Positions 19,301 to 30,314 of a DNA stretch of 64,000 nt are shown here, piece by piece. A program made the translations under genes and the position numbers. Position 1 is the stretch's first letter; every line of letters begins with the position of its first letter. The notes below the pieces were generated by a model, which searched no databases, was not told where the DNA came from, and worked only from the letters and a program-made list of their open reading frames with translations. The stretch lies in assembly GCF_004027225.2 (NCBI RefSeq), contig NC_044301.2, forward strand, positions 22,849,340 through 22,913,339, written 5' to 3'. This DNA is from Strigops habroptila (taxonomy: Eukaryota; Chordata; Aves; Psittaciformes; Psittacidae).

Positions 19301-22300
19301 TGCTGTAGTATGGAATACCCCTTTGGCTAGTTTGGGTCAGGTGTCCTGTCTCTGCTTCCTCCCGGCTTCCCCTCCTCCCTGGCAGAGAATGAGACTGAGA
19401 AAATCCTTGGTTGGAGTAAACATTACTTAGCAACAACTAAAACCACCGGTGTTATCAGCATTGTTCCCAGGCTGAAAGTCAAAAACACAGCACTGCACCA
19501 GCTACTAAGAAGAAAAAATGACTGCTACAGCTGAACCCAGGACAGTATCCACCCCTTATTCCATACCAGAGAGGCTTTGGCCACTTGGCTTGCTTAATTG
19601 CAGCATGTTTCACATTCATGAATAACCTGGGCAATAGCATCCATTGTTAAGTCCACCCCTCGATCACAAGCCCATCTATATGTTGCATCTCTGCCTTGAT
19701 GGCCTGAGGTGTTCATGAGGCCACTGGGCTAAAAATAATTCACACTTATGTTGCCAATCTAAGTCCATCTGAGCCACTTCAATCTTAGCAGCTTTATCCA
19801 CTTGCTGGTTGTTCTGGTGTTCCTCAGCGGCCTGACTCTTGGGTACATGAGCATCTACGTGGCGTACCTTCACCACCAGGTTCTGCACCCGAGCAGCGAT
19901 ATCTTGCCACAATGCAACCGCCCAGATGGGTTTACTTCTGCGTTGCCAGTTGTTCTGCTTCCATTGCTGCAACCACCCCCACAGGGCATTTGCCACCATC
20001 CATGAGTCAGTATAAAGTACTGGCCATTTTTCTCATTCAGCAATGTCCAAGGCCAGCTGGATGGCTTTCACCTCTGCAAACTAACTCAATTCACCCATTC
20101 CTTCCGCAGTTTCTTTAACTTGTTGTAGGGGACTCCATGCAACTGCCTTCCATCTCCAACACTTCCAAAGCACTAGAGAGGCCCACTGGCTTAGATACTT
20201 GTCCATACTGTCCCCCACACGCCCTGCCACTCATGACTGTCCAGCATCAGGGAAAATCTCTTGGTGGTCCTCCTATATCGTCATTTAATCCTAGACAAGA
20301 CCTGAGCCAGACCCTGCTTAGCTTCTGAGATCAGACAAGATCAGGAGTTCTGAGTGGTCACGCCATACGCAAAACATAGAGAGCACATGCAGCAACAAGC
20401 CAGTTCCCAGCAAAAGGAGCAGGATGCTCTCAAGGGCACTGAAAGGATATTCAAGATCTTAAACTTTTCCAGAATCTACTCCTACTGTAAATAGCCTGGT
20501 GGGGGAGCGGAGGGTGTGAGGGAATATCTCCTCCATAGGTTGAACCCCCAAGGAAAGGAAAAATAAAGATGTGTAATTGCTAAAAAAGTCCATTATATGT
20601 CTCCCAAAGTATAGAGGCAATGGCCACTCTGAGAACGCAAGCCAGCCCAGTTTCATGATCAATCATTCTATTGTATTACAAGTCATTACCATGAAGTACA
20701 GTGAAACAAGAACCTTAGCCCAGGCCCCCTGGCTGATAAACACTAAAACAGCAAATACTAGCTGTAAGTAAGGTATGACATGCTGAAACTTTGAGATCAA
20801 GTGCAATGACTCAGAGCAAATAAACCAACATTGTAAGGAGCGACTATTAATCCAAAACAATGAATGCTTATCACAAATACAATTAGACACACTCTCATCA
20901 GATCTGTCCTTATCTCAGCCCTTCATGCCCCACACTGGGCGCCACAAACAACTGTCATGGTTTAAGCCCAGCTGGTAACTCAGAACCACGCAGCCGCTCG
21001 CTCACTCTCCCCCCTTCTTCCTCCCCCCACTCCCGGAGGGATGGGGAGGAGAATCAAAAGAATTTAACTCCCACAGGTTGAGATAAGAACAGTCCCGTAA
21101 CTAAGATATAATACAACACCACTACTACTACCACCAATAATAATAATAATAAGGGAAATAACAAGGGGAGAGGATACAATTGCTCATCACCCACCGACCA
21201 ATACCCAGCCTCACCCGAGCAGCCATCCAGGCCTTCCGGCTAACTCCCCCAGTTTATATACTGGGCATGACGTGCCATGGTATGGAATACCCCTTTGGCC
21301 AGTTTGGGTCAGGTGTCCTGTCTCTGCTTCCTCCCGGCTTCCCCTCCTCCCTGGCAGAGCATGAGACTGAGAAAGTCCTTGGTCGGAGTAAACATTACTT
21401 AGCAACATCTGAAAACATCGGTGTGTTATCAGCGTTGTTCCCAGGCTGAAAGTCAAAAACGCAGCACTGCACCAGCTACTAAGGAGAAAAAAAAATGACT
21501 GCTACAGCTGAACCCAGGACACACTGAAGTTCGAACAGTGACATAACTACTTAATTAGGAGACCAAATCAGTTCCAGCATGCCCGCTAATCCAAAAGAGG
21601 GGTGGAATAAGGTCTGACTAGTACATGTTGAGCACAGAAACAGAGAACCTTTCTTCCCTTATCAGAGAAGATAAGATGATCCCTTATCCCTTCCTATTGT
21701 GAGAATCTGGATGTTGTGCATACCTTCTGAGACAACATCTTCTCTCTAGCTTTGTCATGTATAGCTGGATTCCATGGAGAAAAACTATGGAGAAAGAATA
21801 GTTCTCTTACTTTGCATTTTTGCAAACTACAGCATTAACAGAGCAGAGAGCAGCCATTTTTCCTGCTTCAGTTTGTTTACTTTCAAGTAAATTACAAGTC
21901 CGAGTTTGTGTTAAAACATACAGTTAAGAGCTAAATTCACATCATCATGGATCTTTTCAACAGGAAATATTTAGGTTTTCATTTTGTTTGCAATTAGAAC
22001 TAGCAATTCAACAGGTGCTGTATCAAATACTACTCATTCACCATGGAGCTGACTGCCCCATCCTCCATACAGTCAAACTTTAAAAGTATTTTAAGAGTTT
22101 GAACAAAGCTACAGTCATGCAAAGAGAGTTCAGGAAAGCCCAAAAGCTGTATTTACTCCACAGGTATCTGTTCAGCAAGGTAGGGTACTTGTAGTTTTTT
22201 TTTTTTGTTTGGCCTTTTTTTTTTTTTTTTTTTTTGATGGGGGTTTGTTGAGATGTTTTTAAAGTCTTGGTTGCTTAGTGAAAACACAGTAAAAACAAGT

Positions 22301-25300
22301 GTCTGATTATATTTAAGATTCATTCAATACTAAACAGAATGAGGGTAGGAATGTTCAAAGTATTGCTATAAATGTAAGAAAAAAACCCAGGTCAATCAAC
22401 TTGGCAGAGAAAGGGTTCAAACCAACAACCATCTCAAAAACTGTTCTCAAAACATCAGGACATGGTGAATTTGCTCACAGTACTTACATGATTGCATAGG
22501 GATCCTCTATTTTGGCCTGGTCAAATAAATGACTGCTGCATAGTTTGACACTGTCTACCACTTTACTTTTGAATAGATGAATATCTTTTTCATACCTGCA
22601 AGAGGGCAGTAAGTAATGTTAAGTAGTTGTAAGGCAGCACAGGCTTGCTCTAGAAGACTTGGTAAAGCCTCAACTTTAGTTCCTAGTGCAACCAACTCTG
22701 GAGATAAAGACTGTGAACTGTTTTACAATCCTCTTGTTTCTACAAGTCTATGCAAAACACTCTTAAGAGACCATGTCTATACACATGGAAGATACTTACA
22801 ACACTGCAGCCTCAGGGTTCAGAGGAGTAGTTGTATCAATCTTGTAGAAGACTCTGCGAGCATACATTAATACTTGCCATATGTGATTATGATTTCGCCT
22901 AGAAAGAACAAAACACAATGAAGAAAGGAACAAGCATCTTTCAAATCATACATCAATGTTACCACTAACCTCCATTTTGCAAATGCTCTTTTCACATCCA
23001 GTTCACCAGATAAAGGATCTACTAGCGGATGGAAGACAGGCAGATCAAAAACCAAGCGCTGCATTGGAAAAAGAAATTGGGACAGCTTCAATCCTAATGC
23101 TAAAACCACTGGGTGAAAGTCAGTCAGATGTTGCTTCCAAATACTAATTAATTGTTACTGTTTTAAAAGAAAGCAACCTGAAGAGACTTATATCAGCTGT
23201 GAAACTGTAACCCAACACGTCCATGGAGGGTCTGGTCCTCTCTCAAGTGCTTATCACCAAATCAGGAAACTAATCCAGCTAACTGCACATGCAGTGCCAA
23301 CACGGGTAATAATAGCAGATAAGATCAGATCAAAGGAGTTTCTCTGGTTTAGCTATTTGACTGAAAACTTTTCACATACTTGAGCTACAATCAATACTTT
23401 TTCCATCCTATACATTTAAGCAAGCTGTGCAGCGACACCACAGTGTCTTCAGTTCTGCACAGCTAGTTTCCTCCAGTGTTTGTGCATTCCTCCAAAAGAA
23501 AACTTAGTTTCAGCAGGAAGGTTTGAAAGCCCTATGCTAGCAAAAGAATGATGGCTGTATGAGACACACTAAAGTCTAATCTTTGAAAGATACTGTTTCC
23601 TACTACTTCTGTCCTTTTAAAGATGATAGCTTTACACAGAACTTAAGACCAAGCAGACAGCTTCCCAACATAGCCACTATTCTCAGCTACAGCGCCTACG
23701 CACCCCTAATCTTCCTCTTAAAGAAACCTGGACAAAAGGGCCAGCTGCTCTGCTCTGGAGAGTCAGATTGACACAAGATTTTTTCATTTTTATTTTTTAA
23801 TTGATGTAGGAACTTGGATGCTTTTCCTCATAGAGAAAAATAGAAAGCAGAGATGGAAGGTAACACCATGCTATCCATCTCCTCCTTTCTTTGTTTCACC
23901 AATGTTCTCCTCAAGTTCTTTTAGTTCATTTTAATGTAATTTAGAAGCAAGACAGGCAAGAAATCCTGCAGTACTACAGCAAGCACAGCACAGGTGCCTG
24001 GATTTTATGTTCCACTGTATTGCTACTCAGAATTTGGATACTTCTTTCAGTGTTTCAACATTAACTTCCTTGCTGAGGAAGTAGCAGATCAAGAGTTGAG
24101 GTAAAGAACCGGTTGATTACTTAATACTCTAATGCATCTAACCTCAGGAAGTTCACTCTACACCAGCCTCAGTAATCAGAGTAACATGATTCCTCCACAG
24201 ATGTTAGGAAATATGTACAAGACACTGCAAATGAGCCCAGCCAACTGAAAAAAAAAGAAACAGTTCAAGGAAATGAGACACTAACTGGTCTATTAGCCTT
24301 AATAAAAAGTCATCCTTAAAACACTAGGAAACAAGAAAAAACTCAAGACACATACAACCACTTACCGGACAGTCTCCATCTGGGTAATTATCAGGAATAT
24401 AGACAGTAAATTTAAACACACCATCCTGGTAGAGCCCATGTCTTATGAATATTACACCAAACCACACTGCAAGTGAGAAAGTTTGCTTGAGTCAAAGAAT
24501 TTTAAAATAGATATACATAGAAATTTAAAAGTAGAGTTTAAACTTACTTAATGCTGATTGGTAAGATGGCTGCACGTAGACACCTGGCAATTTCTGCTTT
24601 ACAACCAAGGTACTGCAATTAGAATCAGCATTTAGAACAGCTCCACAACTACACTAAATCCACAGCAAGCTGACAACAGTAAACCCAGAGTGTACTACCA
24701 ATAGCTTAACATAGGGGACTTCTTCCACAAATGTACACTCAATTCCCAGGGGCAGACTGCTCACAGGACAAGGTGGCAGAAAACTAGTGAAAGCATATTC
24801 TTCCCCTCTCACTTTTCCTACCCCTCTACTTAAAGAGTTACTAACAGGAAACATTGTTTCTCCTGATAAAAGTGAAAGAAGAGAAATAGAAATAAATGCA
24901 TCTACTGGGGGGAGAATTTAATGCATGTCTACTGAAATTTCCACTTTCATACTGACTCCCCAGTTTCAAAGTAAATAAGAAAAAAAAAAAAGAAACTCAG
25001 TAAAATAATTTTGAATGCAGATTTGCAGTCAATTGTAGTTAATTCTGAAACATGACCAAACTTTAACTTCAGTTTTAAACAAGTAGTTTTTCAGGTTTAG
25101 ATGAGACTATGTTGCAGGTCAAACACAAATTACACTGGCAACTGACAAAAAGTAACAGAGGATAAAAAGGACAGTCAAGAAGCAGGTATATTAGAGATCT
25201 GGATTGAGTGACTCCAGGCATCTCATCGGCAGGATGGACTAAGTAATTTTCCTAAACTTGCACTCATTTTCTATTTCACTTCTTGTCATGATAATCCAGT

Positions 25301-28300
25301 CATGATCTTCAGCCATCGATAACCAGTGCATTACAAAATGAGTTGCTACCTTTACCTTTTAAGAAAGCCTGTTTGATAATCAATAGTACTACTGGGGCAA
25401 AATGTGCTATTTTCACTATTTTTCAAATCAATGAGCACAAGAAGTTGTTAGTAAGTTTACCCAGCTGTAGTTGTATGGTATGCAGATTTTACTGAACACT
25501 ATAAATGAGAAACCGAATTTACTTCATAGGTTTTCCAGTTACTTGGCATATAGGTCCATTAAACTGAACTCTGCATGCTTGCACAAACAAACAATAATCA
25601 GGGTCAGTTCCCTGAAAAAAAAAAAAGATGTTAACGTTTGGAGAGTTCTCACTTTCGGTGTAATGGTTAAATGCAAGAACTGAGACTTAGTGTTGTATAA
25701 GGACTCCAGGGATTTCATTCCAAAAGGCACTACATACTTGAGAATTCAGTATGTCTATTACAGAGGAAGTCCCTTTAGCCTTGTAGCACAAAACAGTTTA
25801 TGTAACTTTATAGAACTAGAAAACTTTGCAGACAAATAGATTTGTATGCTCCCATAGCAGTCTAGAAACCACTAGATTGGATCAAATGCAGCTGATCCAA
25901 AGAAAGCTATTTAAATCCCTCATAAGTTTGATGTTAAATATCACTAAAAGACAGGAAATAATCTTCCTAATATCCATTTAATAAGCCATATCAGATGGCT
26001 TTCAAGTGTTCCATGTAACAACTGAAGGAGCTCCCACATCCCAGCTCCACTAGCCAGTACCATACATTCATAACCATCTTCCCACTAGACAGCTGCTTGT
26101 TTCTATTTTAATACTTGTTTCAAAAATTTAGTATTTCTGACCCAAAAGCTATCAGGATAATTGGTCAGGATGCCCCAAACCAAAATGCGTTTACCTCAAG
26201 ACTGAGGAATATAATAATTCAGAGAATGACATCTAAACACACCCCTTAAAAATCTTAACTCACTTTCTGCTCCCCTTCTATCTCAAGAGATTGAGGCTGT
26301 TGCTCCAGAAAAATAATTTTGTGGAACTGAAGTTTTACTGCCTTCTTCAAGGACTATGGCAGAGACACCACACAAAAACTAGATCCCTGCAAGTTTCTTC
26401 CCCCCCCCCCCCACTGAAGCATAAGCACAGTGACCAAAAAAAGATGAATAAAAGTGAAAACCTACAATTCTGCAAGGAGGGAATACTCCAAATAAAATGG
26501 CCCATAAGAAGCATGTGTTCCATCTGTTGACTGGGATGACGTGGCAGGTGAAGCAGGCTTGGTTATTGGCACAGCATTCTTTGGAATAGAAGGCAACTGT
26601 TTCTTTGTAGAGGCTTGTAGAGGACTGGTTCGCAGCTCTCCGCTCAAAGTTTTCTCTTCAGCATCAGATCTCTGTTAGATTGGAAGAGAACCAAGATATT
26701 ACAGGCTGTATTTCATAAACACTTAGCATTTGAACGCAGGTTTAAACCCAACCTTGCTAATTACAAGTTTAGCCAGTGAAACACATCTTGGGTTTTGGTG
26801 TTCTATTGCTTGGGGCTGGGGGCCATGTCTTTTTGGGTTTTGCTTTTAAACAGACTTTTATTCAATCAGACCTAGCCTACAAGTACAAAAGTAGTCAATG
26901 CTGGATAAGAAATCTGCAGATTAGGACAAATGCTTAAGGAGGCTTACATTTATTTAGAAACTGAAACCAGATAGCATATAACATCAGCTTAGAAGTCAAT
27001 CTATTTCTAGCACACAGTGCATCAAGATAAATCATTTCTACTGACAAGCATCCTTGCATTCTAGACTTTGAAGAGTCTTTAGAAGTAGTGTAGTAAAGCT
27101 AAGAACTTTCTACAGAAAAATTCATGTATTTTACTTCCTGCCTGTGTTTGAGACACCAACATCCCACCTGAAACTGATCATATAGCCCATTCCCACTGTG
27201 AGAGAATCATCATTTGACAGTGATATCAAGTTTAAATAGTTTTGCTATAGGAACCTTTTTATACCTATGCTGTCTTTTATTAAAGACAAAGCAAACAACT
27301 TTTCTACTCAGTCAGTGCTATACTACTAGCGAACACTGTACTATGTATAGACCTCAAAAACACTCTATAGATTGCCAAGATAAACCTGCAGGGCGTAGAC
27401 TTGCAATTAGGCTAGTTGTGGTGACTAAAGGCATGATTTAAGTGCTTTGTGTTTTATAGTGTTTTGAAGCACTTTAGACTTAGACTAGTGTCCTGGGTTC
27501 AGCTGTAACAGTTATTTTTCTCCTTCTTAGTAGCTGGTGCAGTGCTGTGTTTTTGACTTTAGTCTGAGAACAATGCTGATAGCAACAACTAAAAACATCA
27601 GTGTGTTAAGTAATGCTTACCCTGATCAAGGAGTTTTCAGTCTCATGCTCTGCCAGTGAGGAGGGGCACAAGAAGCCAGGAGGAAGCAGAGACAGGACAC
27701 CTAACCCAAACTAGCCAAAGGGGTATTCCATTCCATACCACAGCACGTCATGCCCAGTATATAAACTGGGAGGAGTTACCCAGAAGGCCCAGATCGCTGC
27801 TCGGGTCAGGCTGGGTATTGGTCAGCGGGTGGTGAGCAATTGTATTGTGCATCACTTGTGTTTATTGGTTTTTTTCCTTTTCCCCTTTTAGTTTTATATT
27901 CTCTCCCCTTGTTTTTTCCATTATTATTATTGGTGGTAGTAGTGGTTTTGTATGATACCTTAGTTACCGGACTGTTCTTATCTCAACATGTGGGATTTAC
28001 ATTCTTTCAATTCTCCTCCCCATCCCCCAGGAACGAGCAGCTGCATGGTTCTGAGTTACCAGCTGGGCTTAAACCATGACAACTAATAATAATACCTATG
28101 TCACAAGGACCATCAACAAAGTTATAGGATTTGCCCTAGCACTGAACACCTAAGACATGATTAACCGTGGAACTATAATGTTTTTATCATTGCTACAATT
28201 TAAGGTAGCAATAGCATTATGGAGGCACAGTTCTGTCAATGCTCACTGCACATGCAATACCTGGCTAAGCTCTATAGAAGACAGTAAACAAATGTGCTAA

Positions 28301-28612
28301 CAAGGACATTTGAACAAGTTTGTCTCATCTCTCTTACATCAAGATGCTTCAGATGAGAAAAGTAATCAAATTCTGGAGCAGACTCCATCCACAGACACAT
28401 TCCAGTTAATGCCTCTCAAAGGCAGCTTACACTTTTATTGAAGATGGTCACAATCCTCAGGATAAAAGACACATTCCAACTGTATTTGTAGATCATCTGA
28501 TAGTCTTTTCCAGAACTGATGCCACCCCTCAATGCATGTTAACACCTCATGCCATCTACTCATTAAATACCTTGTGCACGGAACTCGTAGACATGCTCCA
28601 GAAAGGGTTCAT
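16245..28612 (-). CDS. AKTIP: AKT-interacting protein (FTS/UEV-like), complete spliced gene, 9 coding exons
   Basis: AKTIP is a ubiquitin E2 variant: E2 fold without the catalytic Cys. In mammals it is the FTS subunit of the FTS-Hook-FHIP complex linking dynein to cargo, and it also binds AKT1 and telomeric proteins. Coding exons in transcript order: 28571-28612, 26466-26671, 24548-24612, 24366-24466, 22970-23058, 22800-22898, 22488-22595, 21724-21784, 16245-16349. All introns are GT..AG, phases agree, total 876 nt, 291 residues plus stop (human, as recalled, 292). Landmarks: start [76 protein letters not shown]. The reading frame is intact, so this is not a retrocopy. The last intron (5.4 kb) carries a sense-oriented provirus, and other introns carry a solo LTR and a CR1. 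Promoter: the CpG island at 32.56-33.75 kb. Confidence 0.96.
16350..18995. other. AKTIP last intron, part 1: simple repeats only
   Basis: Contains poly-A tracts (17001-17019, 17704-17730) and an A/C-rich low-complexity stretch (about 18370-18520, mixtures of AAAC and ACAA). Another poly-A lies at 18887-18915, just beside the provirus. No exon seen. Confidence 0.6.
18996..19544 (-). repeat. 3' LTR of the AKTIP-intron provirus
   Basis: 549 bases, same ends and internal order as the 5' LTR. Preceded on the minus strand by the purine-rich tract AATAAGGGGTGGATAC. Confidence 0.88.
19560..20165 (-). pseudogene. pol remnant (RNase H to integrase zinc region) of the intronic provirus
   Basis: The open stretch at 19676-19999 and its surroundings match the RNase H C-terminal half and HHCC zinc finger of the 49.5-54.6 kb copy. 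The zinc-region CETC (two Cys) is retained here, whereas the other copy has lost the second Cys. Not coding for a complete domain. Confidence 0.8.
20300..20368 (-). repeat. 5S rRNA-like segment in the proviral leader
   Basis: On the minus strand this reads like the 5' half of 5S rRNA, including GATCTTGTCTGATCTCAGAA and GCTAAGCAGGGTCTGG (compare 5S GATCTCGTCTGATCTCGGAA and GCTAAGCAGGGTCGGG). Only about the first 70 nt of 5S are represented, so it is not a 5S gene. Confidence 0.75.
20927..20944 (-). promoter_or_regulatory. Retroviral primer binding site, tRNA-Lys type
   Basis: TGGCGCCCAGTGTGGGGC on the minus strand; two changes from the exact tRNA-Lys(1,2) complement seen at 54053-54070. Eight bases (20945-20952) separate it from the LTR. 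Confidence 0.75.
20953..21521 (-). repeat. 5' LTR of the AKTIP-intron provirus
   Basis: 569 bases from TGTCCTGGGTTCAGC to ACCATGACA on the minus strand. A TATATAAAC promoter box (complement at about 21253-21261) and the GGTATTCCATACCA block are shared with all other copies here. Confidence 0.88.
21724..21784 (-). CDS. AKTIP: AKTIP coding exon 8 (residues 237-257)
   Basis: Acceptor CTCCATAG above 21784; donor GTATGC below 21724. Encodes [20 protein letters not shown]. It lies 200 bases upstream, in the sense of transcription, of the intronic provirus. Confidence 0.93.
22196..22235. repeat. Poly-T tract in AKTIP 3' region intron
   Basis: Two T-runs separated by GTTTGGCC, on the + strand. Simple repeat 250 bases from coding exon 7. 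Confidence 0.9.
22488..22595 (-). CDS. AKTIP: AKTIP coding exon 7 (residues 201-236)
   Basis: Acceptor CTTGCAG above 22595; donor GTAAGT below 22488. Encodes [19 protein letters not shown] and KIEDPYAI. The split codon gives Ile where human has Ser. Confidence 0.94.
22800..22898 (-). CDS. AKTIP: AKTIP coding exon 6 (residues 168-200)
   Basis: Acceptor TTTCTAG above 22898; donor GTAAGT below 22800. Encodes [19 protein letters not shown] and TPLNPEAAV. Confidence 0.95.
22970..23058 (-). CDS. AKTIP: AKTIP coding exon 5 (residues 139-167)
   Basis: Acceptor AATGCAG above 23058; donor GTTAGT below 22970. Encodes [12 protein letters not shown] and the region where active E2s carry the catalytic Cys, here absent as expected. 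Confidence 0.95.
24366..24466 (-). CDS. AKTIP: AKTIP coding exon 4 (residues 105-138)
   Basis: Acceptor CTTGCAG above 24466; donor GTAAGT below 24366. Encodes the beta-meander of the UEV fold: [19 protein letters not shown] and [12 protein letters not shown]. Confidence 0.95.
24548..24612 (-). CDS. AKTIP: AKTIP coding exon 3 (residues 83-104)
   Basis: Acceptor TTGCAG above 24612; donor GTAAGT below 24548. Encodes [21 protein letters not shown]. Confidence 0.95.
24613..26465. other. AKTIP intron, no feature beyond simple repeats
   Basis: AT-rich intron with short A-runs and a C-run at about 26400-26412. No exon or mobile element recognised. Confidence 0.6.
26466..26671 (-). CDS. AKTIP: AKTIP coding exon 2 (residues 15-82)
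   Basis: Acceptor CTAACAG above 26671; donor GTAGGT below 26466. It encodes the basic/proline-rich N-terminal linker and [18 protein letters not shown], the first helix of the UEV domain. Confidence 0.95.
27489..28081 (+). mobile_element. Solo LTR in AKTIP intron, antisense to the gene
   Basis: A 593-base LTR starting TGTCCTGGGTTCAGCTG and ending AAACCATGACA, with the TATATAAAC box near 27758. Flanks ACTAG and ACTAA form a 5-bp target duplication with one mismatch, indicating LTR-LTR recombination after insertion. Confidence 0.88.
28571..28612 (-). CDS. AKTIP: AKTIP first coding exon (residues 1-14)
   Basis: ATG at 28612 down to 28610; reads [14 protein letters not shown]; donor GTATTT just below 28571. 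The N-terminal peptide matches the recalled human start. The exon's 5' boundary in the leader is unresolved; a possible acceptor AG lies near 28688. Confidence 0.92.
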
Positions 28613-28988
28613 AACGTGTATTCCAAATAAAGAACTGCAACTTCTCAGTGTCTTCAGAGTGTCCTCAGGCTCCTCTGTTTTATACCCTAAAAATACACAG
28701 AATGAATGTGCATTCTAACAGATAAACAGGACTCAGTATATAAATAGGATTCAGATCTAATTCTGCAGCCAGATTTATATTTCTGTAATTTCAGAAGAAA
28801 ACTTATTGTACACTTAAGACTGACAATAGTTAAAACTGCCAAACCTCTATTATGTATTAGACTCCAAGACAATAATATAATTGTCTATGAAATAATTTCC
28901 ACATGTGAATCCCTGCCTTCTTTCTGCTAGAAAGACACTCCAGATACTGCATTCCATGTTTTGTCTTGCTGACTGGAGGGAAAAGAAG

Positions 28989-28989
<1 letters not shown>

Positions 28990-29018
<29 letters not shown>
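28990..29018. repeat. Poly-A tract in AKTIP leader intron
   Basis: About 28 consecutive A on the + strand after AAAAGAAG. No flanking SINE-like sequence recognised. Confidence 0.9.
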
Positions 29019-29020
<2 letters not shown>

Positions 29021-29693
29021 CGACCATCTGTTGGCTCAGCACAGTCAAGAAAGATCCCCTACACATGCAAATATTAAAAAGGTATCACTTCAACATTTCA
29101 GTCCAGCCCCAAACAGTACTATAAGGGTTTACACCACCAGAAATAGACAAAGCCACAGAACAGAAAAGTTTTTCTGTAGCTGAAGTAATTTCATTATGAG
29201 CACAAAGGCTTAGTGCTCTTTAGATCAGAAGTTCAATAATGAGGACTTCAGCAGTACTTAGAGTTTGAGTGTATCACCTATTGCATATGGCCTTGGGTTG
29301 CTTTTTTTTTTATTTTTTAAGAAGCTTTTCATTATAGAGATGCTTATTTACAGGCTATTAAGAGCAGTTTCTATCTCCAAATAAAACATTAATTTAGCTC
29401 TAGTTCAACTACAGAATAACTTTGAGATTCACCTGCACACAAATCTTTTATCCAGTTGTTTGCCAGTAATAAGTCCTGCATTGGTGTTATCCTAAACTTA
29501 TCATTAAACTGTCTCCTGTCTCATTCACCTGTTAAAATACTACCGAGACAAAGAAGTACAAAATGAAATATAATCCTTTGCAAACAAGAAAATTCAGTTC
29601 TAAGTAACGTTAAGCTTGGTGGCTTTGTACATAACAACAAAACTTTCCAAACCTAAAAAGCCCAACCAAAAGAACGTAAGGATCCTTGTATAA

Positions 29694-30314
29694 ATCATAG
29701 AATAGTAAGGGTTGGAAAGGACCTTAAGATCATCGAGTTCCAACCCCCCTGCCATGGGCAGGGACACCTCACACTAAACCATGTCGCCCAAGGCTCTGTC
29801 CAACCTGGCCTTGAACACCGCCAGGGATGGAGCATCCACAACCTCCCTGGGCAACCCATTCCAGTGCCTCACCACCCTCACTGTAAAGAAATTCTTCCTT
29901 ATATCTAATCTAAACTTCCCCTGTTTAAGTTTGAACCCATTACCCCTTGTCCTACCACTACAGTCCCTAAGGAAGAGTCCTTCCCCAACATCCTTATAGA
30001 CCCCCTTCAGATACTGGAAGGCTGCTATGAGGTCTCCATGCAGCCCCAACTCTCTCAGCCTGTCTTCATACAGGAGGTGCTCCAGCCCTCTTATCATCCT
30101 CATGGCCCTCCTCTGGACTCGCTCCAACAGCTCCATGTCCTTTTTATGTTGAGGACACCAGAACTGTATGCAGTACTCCAAGTGAGGTCTCACAAGAGCA
30201 GAATAGAGGGGCAGGATCACTTCCTTTGACCTGCTGGTCACGCTTCTTTTGATGCGGCCCAGGATACGGTTGGCTTTCTGGGCTGCAAGCGCACACTGCC
30301 AGCTCATGTTAAGC
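29694..30314 (-). mobile_element. CR1 LINE, 5'-truncated, in AKTIP leader intron
   Basis: Minus-oriented CR1 3' part beginning at the tail AATCATAGAATAGTAAGG. An open frame (29774-30307) gives the end of the CR1 reverse transcriptase ORF, with [15 protein letters not shown] and [14 protein letters not shown]. Compared with the 37 kb and 43 kb copies it has lost a short block near 30043 (the FSLEKRRL region). Confidence 0.92.

Larger units (their letters stand above)
18996..21521 (-). mobile_element. ERVL-like provirus, internally deleted, sense within AKTIP last intron
   Basis: Two LTRs in minus orientation flank 1.4 kb of interior. Read on the minus strand: 5' LTR, 8-nt spacer, Lys-type primer binding site (20927-20944), leader with a 5S-like segment, an abrupt jump near 20165 into RNase H/integrase sequence, a purine-rich tract, 3' LTR. 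All of gag, protease, RT and most of integrase are missing. The flanks (CACGC left, CACTG right) share only part of a 5-bp duplication, so it is older than the 60.6 kb solo LTR or mutated. Confidence 0.88.

Noticed and set aside
16245-28612. AKTIP as a processed pseudogene
   Set aside because: It has eight canonical introns, preserved phases and no stops, so it is the functional spliced gene.
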